A stretch of 64,000 nucleotides of DNA from Rhizosaccharibacter radicis (GCA_024508355.1 JAMZEJ010000009.1:62001-126000), one strand, 5' to 3'; counted from the first letter of the stretch, positions 25,906 through 35,237 are shown. The notes: generated from the letters alone by a model not told the origin. Numbers and translations: made by a program.

Positions 25906-26934
25906 GTGAAGACGGCCTCCATCCTGCTGGCGGTGCTGGGGCTGGTGCTCCTCACCGGGTTCACCGGCTGGCTCGGCGCCGGCGCGGTGGTCCGGGCCAC
26001 GCTCAGCGTCGGCGTCGGCGGCTTCGCGGCCCTCGTGCTGTGGCAGGCGCTGACCGACGGGGTGCTGGCGCTGGCCTGGAGCCTGGCCTGCCCGGGGATC
26101 GGGCTGCCGCGCCTGCTGGGCGCGCGCATCGTCCGGGAAGCCGCCACCACCTGCCTGCCCTTCTCGCAGGTGGGCGGCATCCTGATCGCCGTGCGCGCCA
26201 CCTGCTTCCCGGCCACCGCCCGGCGTCGCGCGGTGCTGTGGCCGGAAGCTGCGGCGGCCAACGTGCTGGACATCACCGCCGAGGTGATCGGCCAGATCGG
26301 GTTCGTGCTGCTGGGCCTGCTGCTGCTGGTGGATCGCCGCCCCGACAGTTCCTTCGCCGGACCGGTGGCGATCGGCATGGTGCTGATGGCCCTGGCGATG
26401 GCCGCGTTCGTTTGGATGCAGCGCTCCGGCTCCGGCCTGGTGCGGCGGCTGCTGCGCGGGCTCGGCGGCCATGTCGCGGGCCAATGGCAGGACGCGCTGC
26501 GCGGCGGCATGCACAGCGTCCAGGACAAGCTCGACCATTACTACGCCCGCCCCGGGCGCGTCGCCGCCGCCGCCCTGGTGCATGGCATCGCCTGGATCGC
26601 CGGCGCCGGCTGGGTGTGGCTCGCGTACCGGCTGCTGGGCGCGCCGATCGGGTTCGGCGAGGCGCTGGCCATCGAGGGGGTGGCCAGCGGCGTGCTGTCC
26701 GTGAGCTTCCTGGTGCCCGCGGCGCTCGGCGTGCAGGAAGCGGCCTATGTGGCGCTCGGCAGCCTGTTCGGCCTCGATCCGCATCTCTCGTTCGGGCTGT
26801 CGCTGCTTCGCCGGGGTCGCGATCTCTGCCTGGGCGTGCCCGCGCTGCTGGCCTGGCAGGGGGTGGAGATCCGCCGTCTGCGCCGATCGGCCCCGGCGGA
26901 AACGGCTGACGCCGCCGAACGAAAGGCCGCCTGA
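25906..26934 (+). CDS. hpnL: HpnL-family membrane protein (putative lipid flippase)
   Basis: The 342-residue integral membrane protein has about eight hydrophobic helices and belongs to the lysylphosphatidylglycerol-synthetase transmembrane (flippase-like) family. The hopanoid-cluster subgroup is HpnL. Conserved features include FSQVGGILIAVRA and the C-terminal FLVPAALGVQEAAYVALG. The GTG at 25906 begins right at the first helix and has GAAG upstream. It is divergent from hpnA and probably shares its control region. A paralogue lies at the right edge of the window. The transport function is inferred from the family. Confidence 0.85.
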   Translation: MKTASILLAVLGLVLLTGFTGWLGAGAVVRATLSVGVGGFAALVLWQALTDGVLALAWSLACPGIGLPRLLGARIVREAATTCLPFSQVGGILIAVRATCFPATARRRAVLWPEAAAANVLDITAEVIGQIGFVLLGLLLLVDRRPDSSFAGPVAIGMVLMALAMAAFVWMQRSGSGLVRRLLRGLGGHVAGQWQDALRGGMHSVQDKLDHYYARPGRVAAAALVHGIAWIAGAGWVWLAYRLLGAPIGFGEALAIEGVASGVLSVSFLVPAALGVQEAAYVALGSLFGLDPHLSFGLSLLRRGRDLCLGVPALLAWQGVEIRRLRRSAPAETADAAERKAA

Positions 26935-26986
26935 CAGCGGGCGATCGGCCTGAGGCCTTCGCCGGAGCGTTTCTTTGCCGGAGTCT

Positions 26987-27050
26987 TCGTTCGCCCGGGC
27001 CTTCGTTCTCCTGGGCCGTCGTTCGCCTGGGCCGTCGTTTTACCGGGACG
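26987..27050. repeat. Four tandem 16-base repeats
   Basis: Four adjacent copies of a 16-base unit close to TCGTTCGCCTGGGCCG occupy 26987-27002, 27003-27018, 27019-27034 and 27035-27050, each differing at a few positions. They fill most of the gap between hpnL and the prephenate dehydrogenase gene. Their role is unknown. Confidence 0.85.
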
Positions 27051-27105
27051 TTTATGGCGGGCGCCTTCGTTTGTTCGGGTATCGCCGTTCGGCTATGCCA
27101 CCGCC

Positions 27106-28035
27106 ATGAGCGCGTTTCCGTCCGACCCGTCGCCCTCGACCGACGCCCGCACCCCGCTGTTCGACCGGATGGCGGTGATCGGCATGGGGCTGATCGGCGG
27201 GTCGGTCGCCCGTCGCGCGATGGGCGATCATGGCATCGCCCGGGAACTGGTGGCGTTCGACGCCGACCCGGCGGCGCGGGATCGGGTGCGGGCGCTGGGC
27301 ATCGCGCACGACGTGCCGGACACCCTGGCCGATGCGGTGCGAAACGCCGACTGCGTGATGCTGTGCGTGCCGGTGGGCGCGATGGGGGCCGCCGCCGCCG
27401 CGGCGATGCCGCATCTGCGGCCGGGCGCCATCCTGACCGACGTGGGGTCCACCAAGCAGTCCGTGATCCGCGAGGTGCAACCGATCCTGCGGCCGGAGAT
27501 CGGCTTCGTGCCGGCGCATCCGCTGGCGGGCACCGAGCATTCCGGACCGGACGCGGGCTTCGCGACGCTTTTCGAGGGGCGCTGGAGCCTGCTGACCCCC
27601 GTGGACGGCGCGGCGCCCCCCGAGGCGGTGGTGGCGGTGGAAGCGCTGTGGCGGCGCTGCGGCGCCATGACCCGGCGGATGGACCCCGCGCACCACGACA
27701 AGGTGCTGGCCATCGTGTCGCACCTGCCGCACCTGCTGGCCTTCACCATCTGCGGCACCGCCGACGACCTCGAAGGCGAGAGCCGTTCGGAGGTGCTGCA
27801 GTTCGCGGCCTCGGGCTTCCGCGACTTCACCCGCATCGCCGCCTCCGACCCCACGATGTGGCGCGACGTGTTCCTCAACAACCGCGACGCGCTGCTGGAG
27901 ATGCTGGCCCGCTTCACGGAGGACGCCCAGGCGATGGCCCGCGCCATCCGCTGGGGCGACGACGACTTCATCGTCGACCGCATCGAGCGCGGCCGCCGCA
28001 TCCGCCGCTCGCTGATCGAGATCAAGCAGGCCTGA
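27106..28035 (+). CDS. tyrA: Prephenate/arogenate dehydrogenase
   Basis: The 309-residue cytoplasmic enzyme oxidatively decarboxylates prephenate or arogenate with NAD(P) in tyrosine synthesis. The nucleotide-binding motif is MAVIGMGLIGGSVAR. The catalytic histidine lies in the AHPLAGTEHSG motif, with a second conserved histidine in IVSHLPHLLAF. There is no chorismate mutase or ACT domain, matching the stand-alone cyclohexadienyl dehydrogenase (TyrA/TyrC) type of alphaproteobacteria. Substrate preference cannot be read from sequence. It follows hpnL after 171 bases containing tandem repeats. Confidence 0.92.
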   Translation: MSAFPSDPSPSTDARTPLFDRMAVIGMGLIGGSVARRAMGDHGIARELVAFDADPAARDRVRALGIAHDVPDTLADAVRNADCVMLCVPVGAMGAAAAAAMPHLRPGAILTDVGSTKQSVIREVQPILRPEIGFVPAHPLAGTEHSGPDAGFATLFEGRWSLLTPVDGAAPPEAVVAVEALWRRCGAMTRRMDPAHHDKVLAIVSHLPHLLAFTICGTADDLEGESRSEVLQFAASGFRDFTRIAASDPTMWRDVFLNNRDALLEMLARFTEDAQAMARAIRWGDDDFIVDRIERGRRIRRSLIEIKQA

Positions 28036-28154
28036 GCAGTCACGCCGGGATCCTTGCGGAAACCGAGGCGCCACTCGCACGTCGTCGCGACACCTCGGGT
28101 AGCGCGACAGGATGGGCGACCGCTTCCAGCCTTTCCGGTCGGGAGAACCGTCCC

Positions 28155-28415
28155 ATGCCGCTCGCGACCGATCTGGAGATACGAGGAACGGACGGGGTGT
28201 GGCGGACCATTTCGGTGGTCCTGGCGCTGCCGAACAAGAACCGGAAGCCCATGCGGTGCATCGTCTGCAAGGGTCACATCAAGCTGCACGATGCGGCTCG
28301 GGACGGCTCGCAACAGGCTCACGTGGAACATGCGCAGCGGTGGCCGGGATGTCCGCGCAGCGATGCCTATGACGGCAACGGCGTCCGCCCGCATCCGCAC
28401 AGGGTGCCCGACTGA
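28155..28415 (+). CDS. Small Cys/His-rich protein, putative zinc ribbon
   Basis: The 86-residue protein has a CIVCKG knuckle followed by two histidine-containing stretches (HVEHAQRWPGC), a plausible zinc site. Its layout recalls zinc-binding N-termini of CoiA-like proteins, but the similarity is too short to name it. It starts at the ATG at 28155, 119 bases after the prephenate dehydrogenase stop. The function is unknown. Confidence 0.55.
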   Translation: MPLATDLEIRGTDGVWRTISVVLALPNKNRKPMRCIVCKGHIKLHDAARDGSQQAHVEHAQRWPGCPRSDAYDGNGVRPHPHRVPD

Positions 28416-28521
28416 GTGAACGGCCCGCCGGCCAGCAGGGCCGGTGCGGCACCGAGGGAGCCGCCGACCAACGCATCGTCCGCCGTGACAGAGCAACGCC
28501 CGGCCGGCCGGAGCGACCCCG

Positions 28522-29217
28522 CTACCAGGGAATCTCCCCACCGTCATAAGCCAGGAAGCAACCGGTCCGCGCCGGCTCCAGCCCGTCCAGCACGCCCAGC
28601 AGGCGGCGGGCCGCGTCGGACGGTTCCAGGCGGGCACGATCGCCCGCGAACGGGTCCGACAGCCGGGTGCGCACCGTGCCGGGATGCAGCGCCGCGACCA
28701 CCGCGTGCGGATGGCGGCGCGCGATCTCGATCGCCGCGGTGCGCACCACCTGGTTGAGCGCCGCCTTAGCCGCCCGGTAGGAGATCCAGCCGCCCAGCCG
28801 GTTGTCGCCGATGGAGCCGACCCTGGCCGAAAGGGTGGCGAACAGGGCCCGGCGGTCGCGCGGTATCAGCGGCGCGAAATGCTTGAACAGCAGGGCGGGG
28901 CCGATCGCGTTCACCGCGAACTGCCGGGCCATCGCCACGGGATCGAGTGCCGCCAGACCCTTCTCCGGCATGGCACCGTCGATCGCCAGGGCGCCGGTGG
29001 CGTCGAACAACAGGGTGACGCCCGCCGTCTCGCGCCGAAGGCGCGCCGCCAGCGCAGCGATCCGGTCTTCCCGTTCCAGATCCAGGCCGTCGGCGCGGCT
29101 CAGCCCCACGGCAAGCGCACATCCGGGATCGGTCCGCAGCAGTGACAATACCGCCGCGCCGATCCCTCCGGTGGCTCCGAACACGACGGCGGCATAGCCG
29201 GACGAGAGGGAACGCAT
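28522..29217 (-). CDS. Short-chain dehydrogenase/reductase
   Basis: The 231-residue protein has the classical SDR layout: AVVFGATGGIGAAVLSLL for cofactor binding, the NAIGP segment, a catalytic serine in TLSARVGS and the YRAAKAALNQ Tyr-Lys pair. It resembles C-factor/CsgA-like and YciK-like SDRs; substrate and cofactor are unknown. The start at 29217 places the cofactor motif at the N-terminus. It is divergent from a TetR regulator 261 bases away, a pairing often seen for regulator and target, which is inference here. Confidence 0.8.
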   Translation of the reverse strand: MRSLSSGYAAVVFGATGGIGAAVLSLLRTDPGCALAVGLSRADGLDLEREDRIAALAARLRRETAGVTLLFDATGALAIDGAMPEKGLAALDPVAMARQFAVNAIGPALLFKHFAPLIPRDRRALFATLSARVGSIGDNRLGGWISYRAAKAALNQVVRTAAIEIARRHPHAVVAALHPGTVRTRLSDPFAGDRARLEPSDAARRLLGVLDGLEPARTGCFLAYDGGEIPW

Positions 29218-29478
29218 GCCGGCCCATCCGGCGCCGTCCGGGCTCACCGGCACGCGTCCGAAACGAGGCCGGACGATGGCTCCGGCGGCGACATCCGCCG
29301 GGCGCACGATACCCGCGATCCGCGCGGCAGGCGTTCCTCTCCCGTTCCGGGCATCACGAGCGCGTGCACGGGGGGATCGGGGTTGTTGACCGGGGGCTTT
29401 GTTCGCACGCAACGTCTTCCGGGGAGGATGAGCCGGGCGCCCGAACAGATCCGGCCACCTACCGCGTCCAGGGAAAAA

Positions 29479-30117
29479 ATGAACATGACGCCAGACATCG
29501 CGACCGCACCGGTCGCCCGAACGCGCATCGACCGCACCTTGTCCACGCGCGAGCTGATGCTGTCCACGGCCCAGGAAGCCTTCCTGCAGCACGGCTACAC
29601 CGAAACCAGCATGGACATCGTGTCGCACAAGGCAGGCGTGTCCAAGACCACCCTGTATGCCCATTTCGAGAGCAAGGAACATCTGTTCAACGCCGTCGTG
29701 GAGAAGGTGATCGGCGAATATGACCGCCTGCTCACCGAGCTGCCGGTGGATTCGGACGCGCCGTTCCGCGACCAGCTCACCGAGATCGGCGTGATGTTCA
29801 CGGACATCCTGCTCGACCGTCGTGCGGCGTCGATCGTCCGGCTGTGCATCGCCGAGGGCGGCCGCATTCCCCGCGCCTCGCTCGACGCGCTCAGCAAGAC
29901 CCGGCGGCGCATGAAGCTGCGTCTCACCGAATTCCTGGACGGACACGGCCGTGCCGCCGGCATCTCGGACCCCGACGGGTTCTGCGACCTGTTCCTGGCG
30001 CTGATCAACAGCGACTACCAGCTCGACGCGCTGTTGTCCTCCACCATGCCGGGCGCCGATGCCCGCCGGCGTCACGTGGAAAAGGCGGTCGCCCTGGCCA
30101 TGCGGCTGCAGAACTGA
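29479..30117 (+). CDS. TetR/AcrR-family transcriptional regulator
   Basis: The protein has 212 residues (ATG 29479; a second ATG at 29485 has better spacing from AGGGA). A TetR DNA-binding domain lies at about residues 20-65, with AQEAFLQHGYTETSMDIVS and the recognition helix SKTTLYAHFESKEHLF. The C-terminal ligand domain resembles the AefR-like group. It is a cytoplasmic repressor that probably binds near itself and the divergent SDR gene; its ligand is unknown. Confidence 0.85.
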   Translation: MNMTPDIATAPVARTRIDRTLSTRELMLSTAQEAFLQHGYTETSMDIVSHKAGVSKTTLYAHFESKEHLFNAVVEKVIGEYDRLLTELPVDSDAPFRDQLTEIGVMFTDILLDRRAASIVRLCIAEGGRIPRASLDALSKTRRRMKLRLTEFLDGHGRAAGISDPDGFCDLFLALINSDYQLDALLSSTMPGADARRRHVEKAVALAMRLQN

Positions 30118-30283
30118 CACCGCGCTGCCGGCTGAAGCCAGGCCGGCCCGGTCGGTGGCGGTGATGCCGGGTTCGGGCCCACCCGTGCGGCGGGCGGTCG
30201 GCCCCAGAATGGGTCCCAGGGCCGGCCCTGTTGCCGGCGCCTGGGCCGCGGCCGGCTGCGGCCGGCTGCGGCCCGGCGCCGGG

Positions 30284-30727
30284 CTAGCGCGTCTGCACCC
30301 AGCGATCGCGCGCGGTTTCCACCCCGAGCCCGACCCGGAAGCCCTCGCCCAGCACGGTTTCCACACCGGCCGCGGCGGACGCGCCGCGCCAGCGGCCGCC
30401 CGCGAAGGACGGGCTCTGTCCTTGTTGCAGCGACAGGAAGGCCTGGGTGCTGCGTCCGCCGAGCGGACCGCTATCGAGGCGGATGCCGGTGCTCTGCGCG
30501 CCCCGCGATCCCACCGACATGCTGGCCACGCCGCCCGGCCGGGTCGGCACCGGCACCGGGGGCGTCTGCGGGGCGAAATCGAAGGTTCCGGGCGAGTCCA
30601 GCAGCGCCCGGTCGCGGGCGGCAGCAGTATCGGCGCCCTGCGCATCGGCCAGCACCGGAACGCCGGCGACGAGGCCGGCCAGGATCACGATCAGGGCGGT
30701 CTGCTCTGCCAGCCGGCGCTTCGGCAT
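30284..30727 (-). CDS. Secreted hypothetical protein
   Basis: The 147-residue protein has a signal peptide (basic MPKRRLAEQ, hydrophobic LIVILAGLVAGVPVL, cleavage near ADAQG). The mature part is Gly/Ser/Arg-rich and ends in an alternating pattern (VLGEGFRVGLGVETA). I do not recognise a family. The ATG at 30727 is chosen because it directly precedes the signal; one at 30760 is also in frame. It lies downstream of pyruvate kinase beyond a terminator. Confidence 0.5.
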   Translation of the reverse strand: MPKRRLAEQTALIVILAGLVAGVPVLADAQGADTAAARDRALLDSPGTFDFAPQTPPVPVPTRPGGVASMSVGSRGAQSTGIRLDSGPLGGRSTQAFLSLQQGQSPSFAGGRWRGASAAAGVETVLGEGFRVGLGVETARDRWVQTR

Positions 30728-30870
30728 CCTCGTTCCCCGTTCCGGAGCCAGTTTCCCCAACGCGCGACGGCCGCACCGGCTCCCGGCACCGCTCTTCCGT
30801 GCAGGACGAGCCGGATTGCGGCCTCATCCGGCGGAAAACGGCGCCTCGGATCGCCGGGATCGCCTGGAAA

Positions 30871-30899
30871 CGGGCCGCCGCGGCCAGCGCGGCAGCCCG
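30871..30899 (-). terminator. Hairpin terminator of pyk
   Basis: A 12-pair stem (30871-30882 with 30888-30899; one position is a U-G wobble on the minus-strand RNA) closes a GCCAG loop. It is followed on that strand by TTTCC and lies 31 bases past the pyruvate kinase stop. Confidence 0.65.
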
Positions 30900-30929
30900 T
30901 TCCCCGGACGACCGCCGGGGATCGCGGCC

Positions 30930-32366
30930 TCAATCGACGCGGACGACCCTCAGCGAGTTGGTGGTGCCGGCGCGGCCGAACGGGATGCCCATGGCCACCA
31001 CGATCAGGTCGCCCGCACGGGCGAACCCGGTCTCGCGCGCCACGGTGACGGCTTCCGCCACCACCTCGGCCACGGTCTTCTCGCTGCCTTCCTGGTCCAG
31101 CGGGCGCGGGGTGACGCCCCAGGCCACGGTCATGCGCCGCGCCGCGTTGGCGTTGGCCGCGAGGCACAGGATCGGCACGGCCGGCCGCTCGCGCGAGATG
31201 CGCACGGCGGTGCGGCCGGACAGGGTGAAGGCCACGATCGCCACCGCGCCGGCGGTTTCCGCCACCTGCTGGGCCGCCGCCGCGATGGCGTCGGACGGCG
31301 AACGCTCGGGCGCCGGGCGGTTGGCCTCCACGATGGCCTGCCAGCCCTCGTCCTCCTCCACGCGGCGCACGATGCGCGACATGATGCTCACGGCTTCCAC
31401 CGGATACTGGCCCACGGCGGTCTCGCCGCTCAGCATCACGGCGTCGGCGCCGTCGAACACCGCGGTCGCGACGTCGGACGCCTCGGCGCGGGTGGGCGCC
31501 GGCGAGGTGATCATGGATTCCAGCATCTGGGTCGCGACCACCACCGGCAGCCCGTGCAGGCGGGCGGCGCGGATGATGCGCTTCTGCGCCAGCGGCACCG
31601 CCTCGGGCGGCAGTTCCACGCCCAGGTCGCCGCGCGCCACCATCACCGCGTCGGACAGCTTGAGGATGTCGTCCAGCTCCTCCAGCGCCTGCGGCTTCTC
31701 GATCTTGGTCATGATCCAGGCGCGGCCGGCGATCAGGTGGCGCGCTTCCTCCAGGTCGGCCGGGCGCTGCACGAAGCTCAGCCCCACGTAGTCGATGCCG
31801 CGACCAAGCGCGAACTCGAGATCCTTACGGTCCTTCTCCGTCAGGGCCGGGATCGGCAGCGCCACGTCCGGCACGTTGACGCCCTTGCGGTCGGACAGCA
31901 CGCCGCCGTTCAGCACCTCGGTGTCGAGATGGTCCGCGCCGCGCCCGACGATGCCGAGCCGCAGGCGGCCGTCATCGAGCAGCAGGGAGGAGCCGACGGT
32001 CGCCGCGGCGATGATCTCCGGATGCGGCAGCTGCACGCGGTTCTCGTCGCCCGGGGTGGGGTCGAGATCGAGGCGCAGGCGGGCGCCCTTCACCAGCGAC
32101 ACCCGCCCTTCGGCGAACGCGCCCACCCGCAGCTTGGGACCCTGCACGTCGGCCAGGATGCCGATCGGCTTGCCCAGGCGCGCTTCCACCGCGCGGATCG
32201 CGTCGATGCGCGCCGCGTGCTCCGAATGGGCGCCATGGGAGAAATTGACGCGGAACAGGTCCACGCCGGCGGCGGCGAGCGCCGCGACCTGGGCCTCGCT
32301 GGAGCTGGCCGGCCCGATCGTCGCGATGATCTTGGTTCGCCGTTGCGCCGAGAGCGAAGCGCTCAT
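30930..32366 (-). CDS. pyk: Pyruvate kinase
   Basis: The 478-residue enzyme converts phosphoenolpyruvate and ADP to pyruvate and ATP, the last step of glycolysis. It starts with RTKIIATIGPASSS and contains VNFSHG, the signature IMTKIEKPQALEELDDILK with the catalytic lysine, MVARGDLGVELP and MLSGETAVGQYPVEAV. Length matches the family (470-480). AAGGAA lies 9 bases before the ATG. Confidence 0.96.
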   Translation of the reverse strand: MSASLSAQRRTKIIATIGPASSSEAQVAALAAAGVDLFRVNFSHGAHSEHAARIDAIRAVEARLGKPIGILADVQGPKLRVGAFAEGRVSLVKGARLRLDLDPTPGDENRVQLPHPEIIAAATVGSSLLLDDGRLRLGIVGRGADHLDTEVLNGGVLSDRKGVNVPDVALPIPALTEKDRKDLEFALGRGIDYVGLSFVQRPADLEEARHLIAGRAWIMTKIEKPQALEELDDILKLSDAVMVARGDLGVELPPEAVPLAQKRIIRAARLHGLPVVVATQMLESMITSPAPTRAEASDVATAVFDGADAVMLSGETAVGQYPVEAVSIMSRIVRRVEEDEGWQAIVEANRPAPERSPSDAIAAAAQQVAETAGAVAIVAFTLSGRTAVRISRERPAVPILCLAANANAARRMTVAWGVTPRPLDQEGSEKTVAEVVAEAVTVARETGFARAGDLIVVAMGIPFGRAGTTNSLRVVRVD

Positions 32367-32526
32367 TGCCGTTGTTTCCTTGTTCCGACGGTGTGCGTCC
32401 CGCCACCGTCGGCACGCGGGCGCCGTTCAGCACGGTTGCGGGGATAAAAGTCAAGCCGCCCCTGGCCCGCGACCGTATCGGGAGGCCGCGGCAGGAAGGG
32501 GAACGGCGCGGGGCGGCCGGGAACGG

Positions 32527-33558
32527 TCAAGGCCCGATCGCCTCGTCCGGCGCCAGGCCCCACATCGCGTCGCGCCGGAGCCAGCCCGACACGGTCTTCA
32601 GGCTCACCTTGCACCAGGCCGAACCGGCCTGGCACGTCCGCAGCCGCCCGATCACCCCGGGCTGCAGGATCGCCACCGCCGCCGCGTCGTCGGAGGCCGC
32701 CGCGCGCAGCACCCGCCCGCCGCCGGGAGTGTCGGCGGGCAGCGGGGCGCTCGCGGACGATCCGGCGCCGTTCGCGCCGGTGGGGGCGGTCCGGGGTACC
32801 TGCTGGCCGGTCCCCTGATCCGTCGCATCTGCGCCGGGAGTTCGCGTGCCGGCTCCACCGGCCGGCAGCACCACGAAGGTGCGGGTGCCGACCAGGGTCG
32901 CCTGGTTCACCCAGCCCTTCACCCCGTCCATGTCCTCGACCAGGCGCCACACGTCGAATTCGCGCTCCACCCGGACCGGCAGGTCGCGGCGCTTGTACAC
33001 CCACTGGATCGGGTAGCGGGTGCCGGGACCGTTGCGGAGGTTCACCTCGTCGGCGCGCAGGGCGGCGTAGCGCGGCAGGGGCAGGCCGGTGTTGCTGCCC
33101 TTGGTGGGAGCCGCCGGCACCTCGGGTGCTGGAACCGGAACCGGCACGGGCGCCGGCGCCGGCGCCGGGTGAGGTGCCACGGGATGGCGCGGCCCCGGAT
33201 GGGTGCCCGAACGGGATCCGGGATGGGCGGGTGCGGGATGGTGTGCGCCGGCCGGATGCGCGGTTGTTCCGTGGGACGGCGGCCGTTTCGGATGCCCGGA
33301 CGCGGCCTTGTGGGCGGCGGCGGAATGCGTCGTGCTGCCGTGATGGGCGGCCGCCGGATGATGGGGGGCGGCCTGGCCGCCGGGCGCCTCGGTCTGCGCC
33401 GCGGCGGCGACGGGGATCAGGGCCGCCGCCCCGGCCACCCGCAGAAGCGTCCGGAAAAGCCGTCGGCCCGCCCCGCGCGCGGGATCGCGGAAGACGGCGC
33501 CGGTGGAACAGCGGGTGCCAGGGAGGATGCGAGAAACGGAAGGCCGCATGGGGGCCAT
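32527..33558 (-). CDS. SH3-domain protein with low-complexity His/Ala/Pro region
   Basis: The 343-residue protein has a signal-like N-terminus (LFRTLLRVAGAAALIPVAAA) and is probably exported. About 110 residues rich in His, Ala, Pro and Ser (with repeated AAHH and PAPAP) follow. Two bacterial SH3-like modules come next: VNLRNGPGTRYPIQWVYKRR with DGVKGWVNQATLVG, and near the C-terminus AVAILQPGVIGRLRTC with WCKVSLKTVSGWLRRDAMWG. This matches the SH3_4 (PF06347-like) alphaproteobacterial family of unknown function. ATGs at 33558 and 33549 are both reasonable. Confidence 0.75.
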   Translation of the reverse strand: MAPMRPSVSRILPGTRCSTGAVFRDPARGAGRRLFRTLLRVAGAAALIPVAAAAQTEAPGGQAAPHHPAAAHHGSTTHSAAAHKAASGHPKRPPSHGTTAHPAGAHHPAPAHPGSRSGTHPGPRHPVAPHPAPAPAPVPVPVPAPEVPAAPTKGSNTGLPLPRYAALRADEVNLRNGPGTRYPIQWVYKRRDLPVRVEREFDVWRLVEDMDGVKGWVNQATLVGTRTFVVLPAGGAGTRTPGADATDQGTGQQVPRTAPTGANGAGSSASAPLPADTPGGGRVLRAAASDDAAAVAILQPGVIGRLRTCQAGSAWCKVSLKTVSGWLRRDAMWGLAPDEAIGP

Positions 33559-33757
33559 CCATCCCAGGTCGAACCCGGAAGAACAAGGGCCGCCCTGGTC
33601 CGCACCATGGCCGCCGCGTGTCAAAATGTCGGAAAGGTGCCCGGGCCGCCGGCTCCGCCCGCATCGTTTCCGGCCGGCCCGTGCCGGGAAATCGCGGCCC
33701 GCACCCCCGCGCACGCGCCCGGCCGAACAGTGCCGGGCGGCGCCTTTCGGCCTTGCC

Positions 33758-34165
33758 TCAAAGGGTCAGCATCTGGCCGTCATCGACCCGGTGCAGGAAC
33801 TCGGGCACGCCGGCCACCGCCACGCCGGGCAGCAACAGGTCGCGCTCGATGCCTTCCGCCCTGAGCCCCGCCTCGCAGGCCAGCAGGGGGACGTCGAACA
33901 TCGCCACCGCCTCGCGCAGCATCTCCAGCCCGGCGACGCCCCGGCCGCGCAGCCGCTCGTCCTCGGCGACCGCCCCGTCCAATCCGCGCCAATCGCGGCA
34001 GAAAGCATGCAGGGCACCGTTGGTGGCGAACATCACCACCGGCCGGTCGATCGCGGCCGCCCCGGCCGCCAGCACGAACGCGTAATGCGCGCGCTCGAAC
34101 CGCCGGTCGATCATCAGCAGCCCCAGCGTCCGGGCGGGAGGCGGGGTGGATCGATCGTCGCTCAT
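33758..34165 (-). CDS. DsrE-family protein
   Basis: The 135-residue protein resembles DsrE/DsrF-like sulfur-relay proteins (RFERAHYAFVLAAGAAAIDRPV, FATNGALHAF, LLACEAGL with a cysteine at the usual position). It starts at 34165 and overlaps the stop of the MoeB-like gene as ATGA, so the two are translationally coupled. With a sulfur-carrier-activating E1-like enzyme as partner, a role in sulfur transfer is plausible, but no carrier protein is encoded next to them. Confidence 0.7.
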   Translation of the reverse strand: MSDDRSTPPPARTLGLLMIDRRFERAHYAFVLAAGAAAIDRPVVMFATNGALHAFCRDWRGLDGAVAEDERLRGRGVAGLEMLREAVAMFDVPLLACEAGLRAEGIERDLLLPGVAVAGVPEFLHRVDDGQMLTL

Positions 34166-34971
34166 GCGGTCGCCTCCGCGCGCTCGTGGTGGCGCAGATC
34201 GTGGAACCGGGGATGCTCGCCGCAAAGCGGGCAATCCGGATCGGCCGGCAGGCGGATGGTGGAAAAGCGCATCGCCAGCGCGTCCCAGCACAGCACGCGG
34301 CCGCACAACCCCTCGCCGAGCCCGAGGATCTCCTTGACGACCTCCGTGGCCTGCAGCGTGCCCAGCACGCCGGTCACGGCCCCCAGCACGCCCGCTTCGG
34401 CACAGGACGGTGCCGCCCCGGGCGGCGGGGCTTCCGGATACAGGCAGCGGTAGCAGGGCGTCCCTCCCACGGCACGGAAGGTGGTGAGCTGCCCTTCGAA
34501 ACGAGACACCGCGGCCGACACCAGCGTCCGGCCCGCCAGCCGGCAGGCATCGCTCAACAGGAAGCGGGTGCGGAAATTGTCGCACCCGTCGCACACCAGG
34601 TCGTAGCGGCCCACGAGCGCCATGGCGTTGTCGGCCTCGAGGCGGCATTCATGCGCCTCCACCCGCACCAGCGGGTTGAGCCGGGCCAGCGCCGCGGCGG
34701 CCGAGCGGACCTTCGGCATCCCCAGCGCGGCGGTGTCGTGGATCACTTGGCGCTGGAGGTTGCTCAGCTCCACCCGGTCATCGTCCACGATGCCGATGGT
34801 GCCGATCCCCGCCGCCGCCAGATACAGCGACAGCGGGGCGCCGAGGCCCCCCGCCCCTACCACCAGCACCCTCGCGTCGCGCAGCCGCGCCTGGCCTTCG
34901 CCGCCCACTTCCCGCAGCAGGATGTGCCGCGAATAGCGCTGGATCTCGTGCTCGGAGAATTCGAGGTTCAT
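34162..34971 (-). CDS. moeB: MoeB/ThiF/HesA-family adenylyltransferase
   Basis: The 269-residue E1-like enzyme adenylates the C-terminus of a sulfur-carrier protein such as MoaD or ThiS. Visible are the start FSEHEIQRYSRHILLREVG, the ATP-binding motif VLVVGAGGLGAPLSLYLAAAG, SNLQRQV, the Cys pairs of the structural zinc (CYRCLY and CPLC) and the conserved ATEVVKEILG. There is no rhodanese domain. MoeB and ThiF cannot be separated without the carrier gene nearby. It is coupled to the DsrE gene downstream. Confidence 0.87.
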   Translation of the reverse strand: MNLEFSEHEIQRYSRHILLREVGGEGQARLRDARVLVVGAGGLGAPLSLYLAAAGIGTIGIVDDDRVELSNLQRQVIHDTAALGMPKVRSAAAALARLNPLVRVEAHECRLEADNAMALVGRYDLVCDGCDNFRTRFLLSDACRLAGRTLVSAAVSRFEGQLTTFRAVGGTPCYRCLYPEAPPPGAAPSCAEAGVLGAVTGVLGTLQATEVVKEILGLGEGLCGRVLCWDALAMRFSTIRLPADPDCPLCGEHPRFHDLRHHERAEATA

Positions 34972-35237
34972 GCGGGTGTCAAGCCTTCTTCCGTCACGAC
35001 ATCCACCGGGCCGGGCGATGCCGGCACGCGCCCAGGGGCGACCACTGTGGCGCCGCTGCCTCAGCCGCCGCGAAACCGGCGAACGACCCTTGAATCACCT
35101 TGACCGGCAGTTTCGCGCTCACCGAGCATCGGCAGGCGAACTTTACGGTTCCTGAACGCGTCAAGATCATCATCAACCGATCCGCACCGAGCAAGAACCG
35201 GCCGTTCGAGGCGTCCGGCCACGGGGAGTTGGCAGCG

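Noticed and set aside
26987-27050. CRISPR array
   Set aside because: The repeats are directly adjacent with no spacers and no cas genes are nearby.
30251-30273. Tandem GCCGGCTGCG copies between the TetR and hypothetical genes
   Set aside because: Only two full copies in a GC-rich intergenic stretch; too little to treat as a functional repeat.
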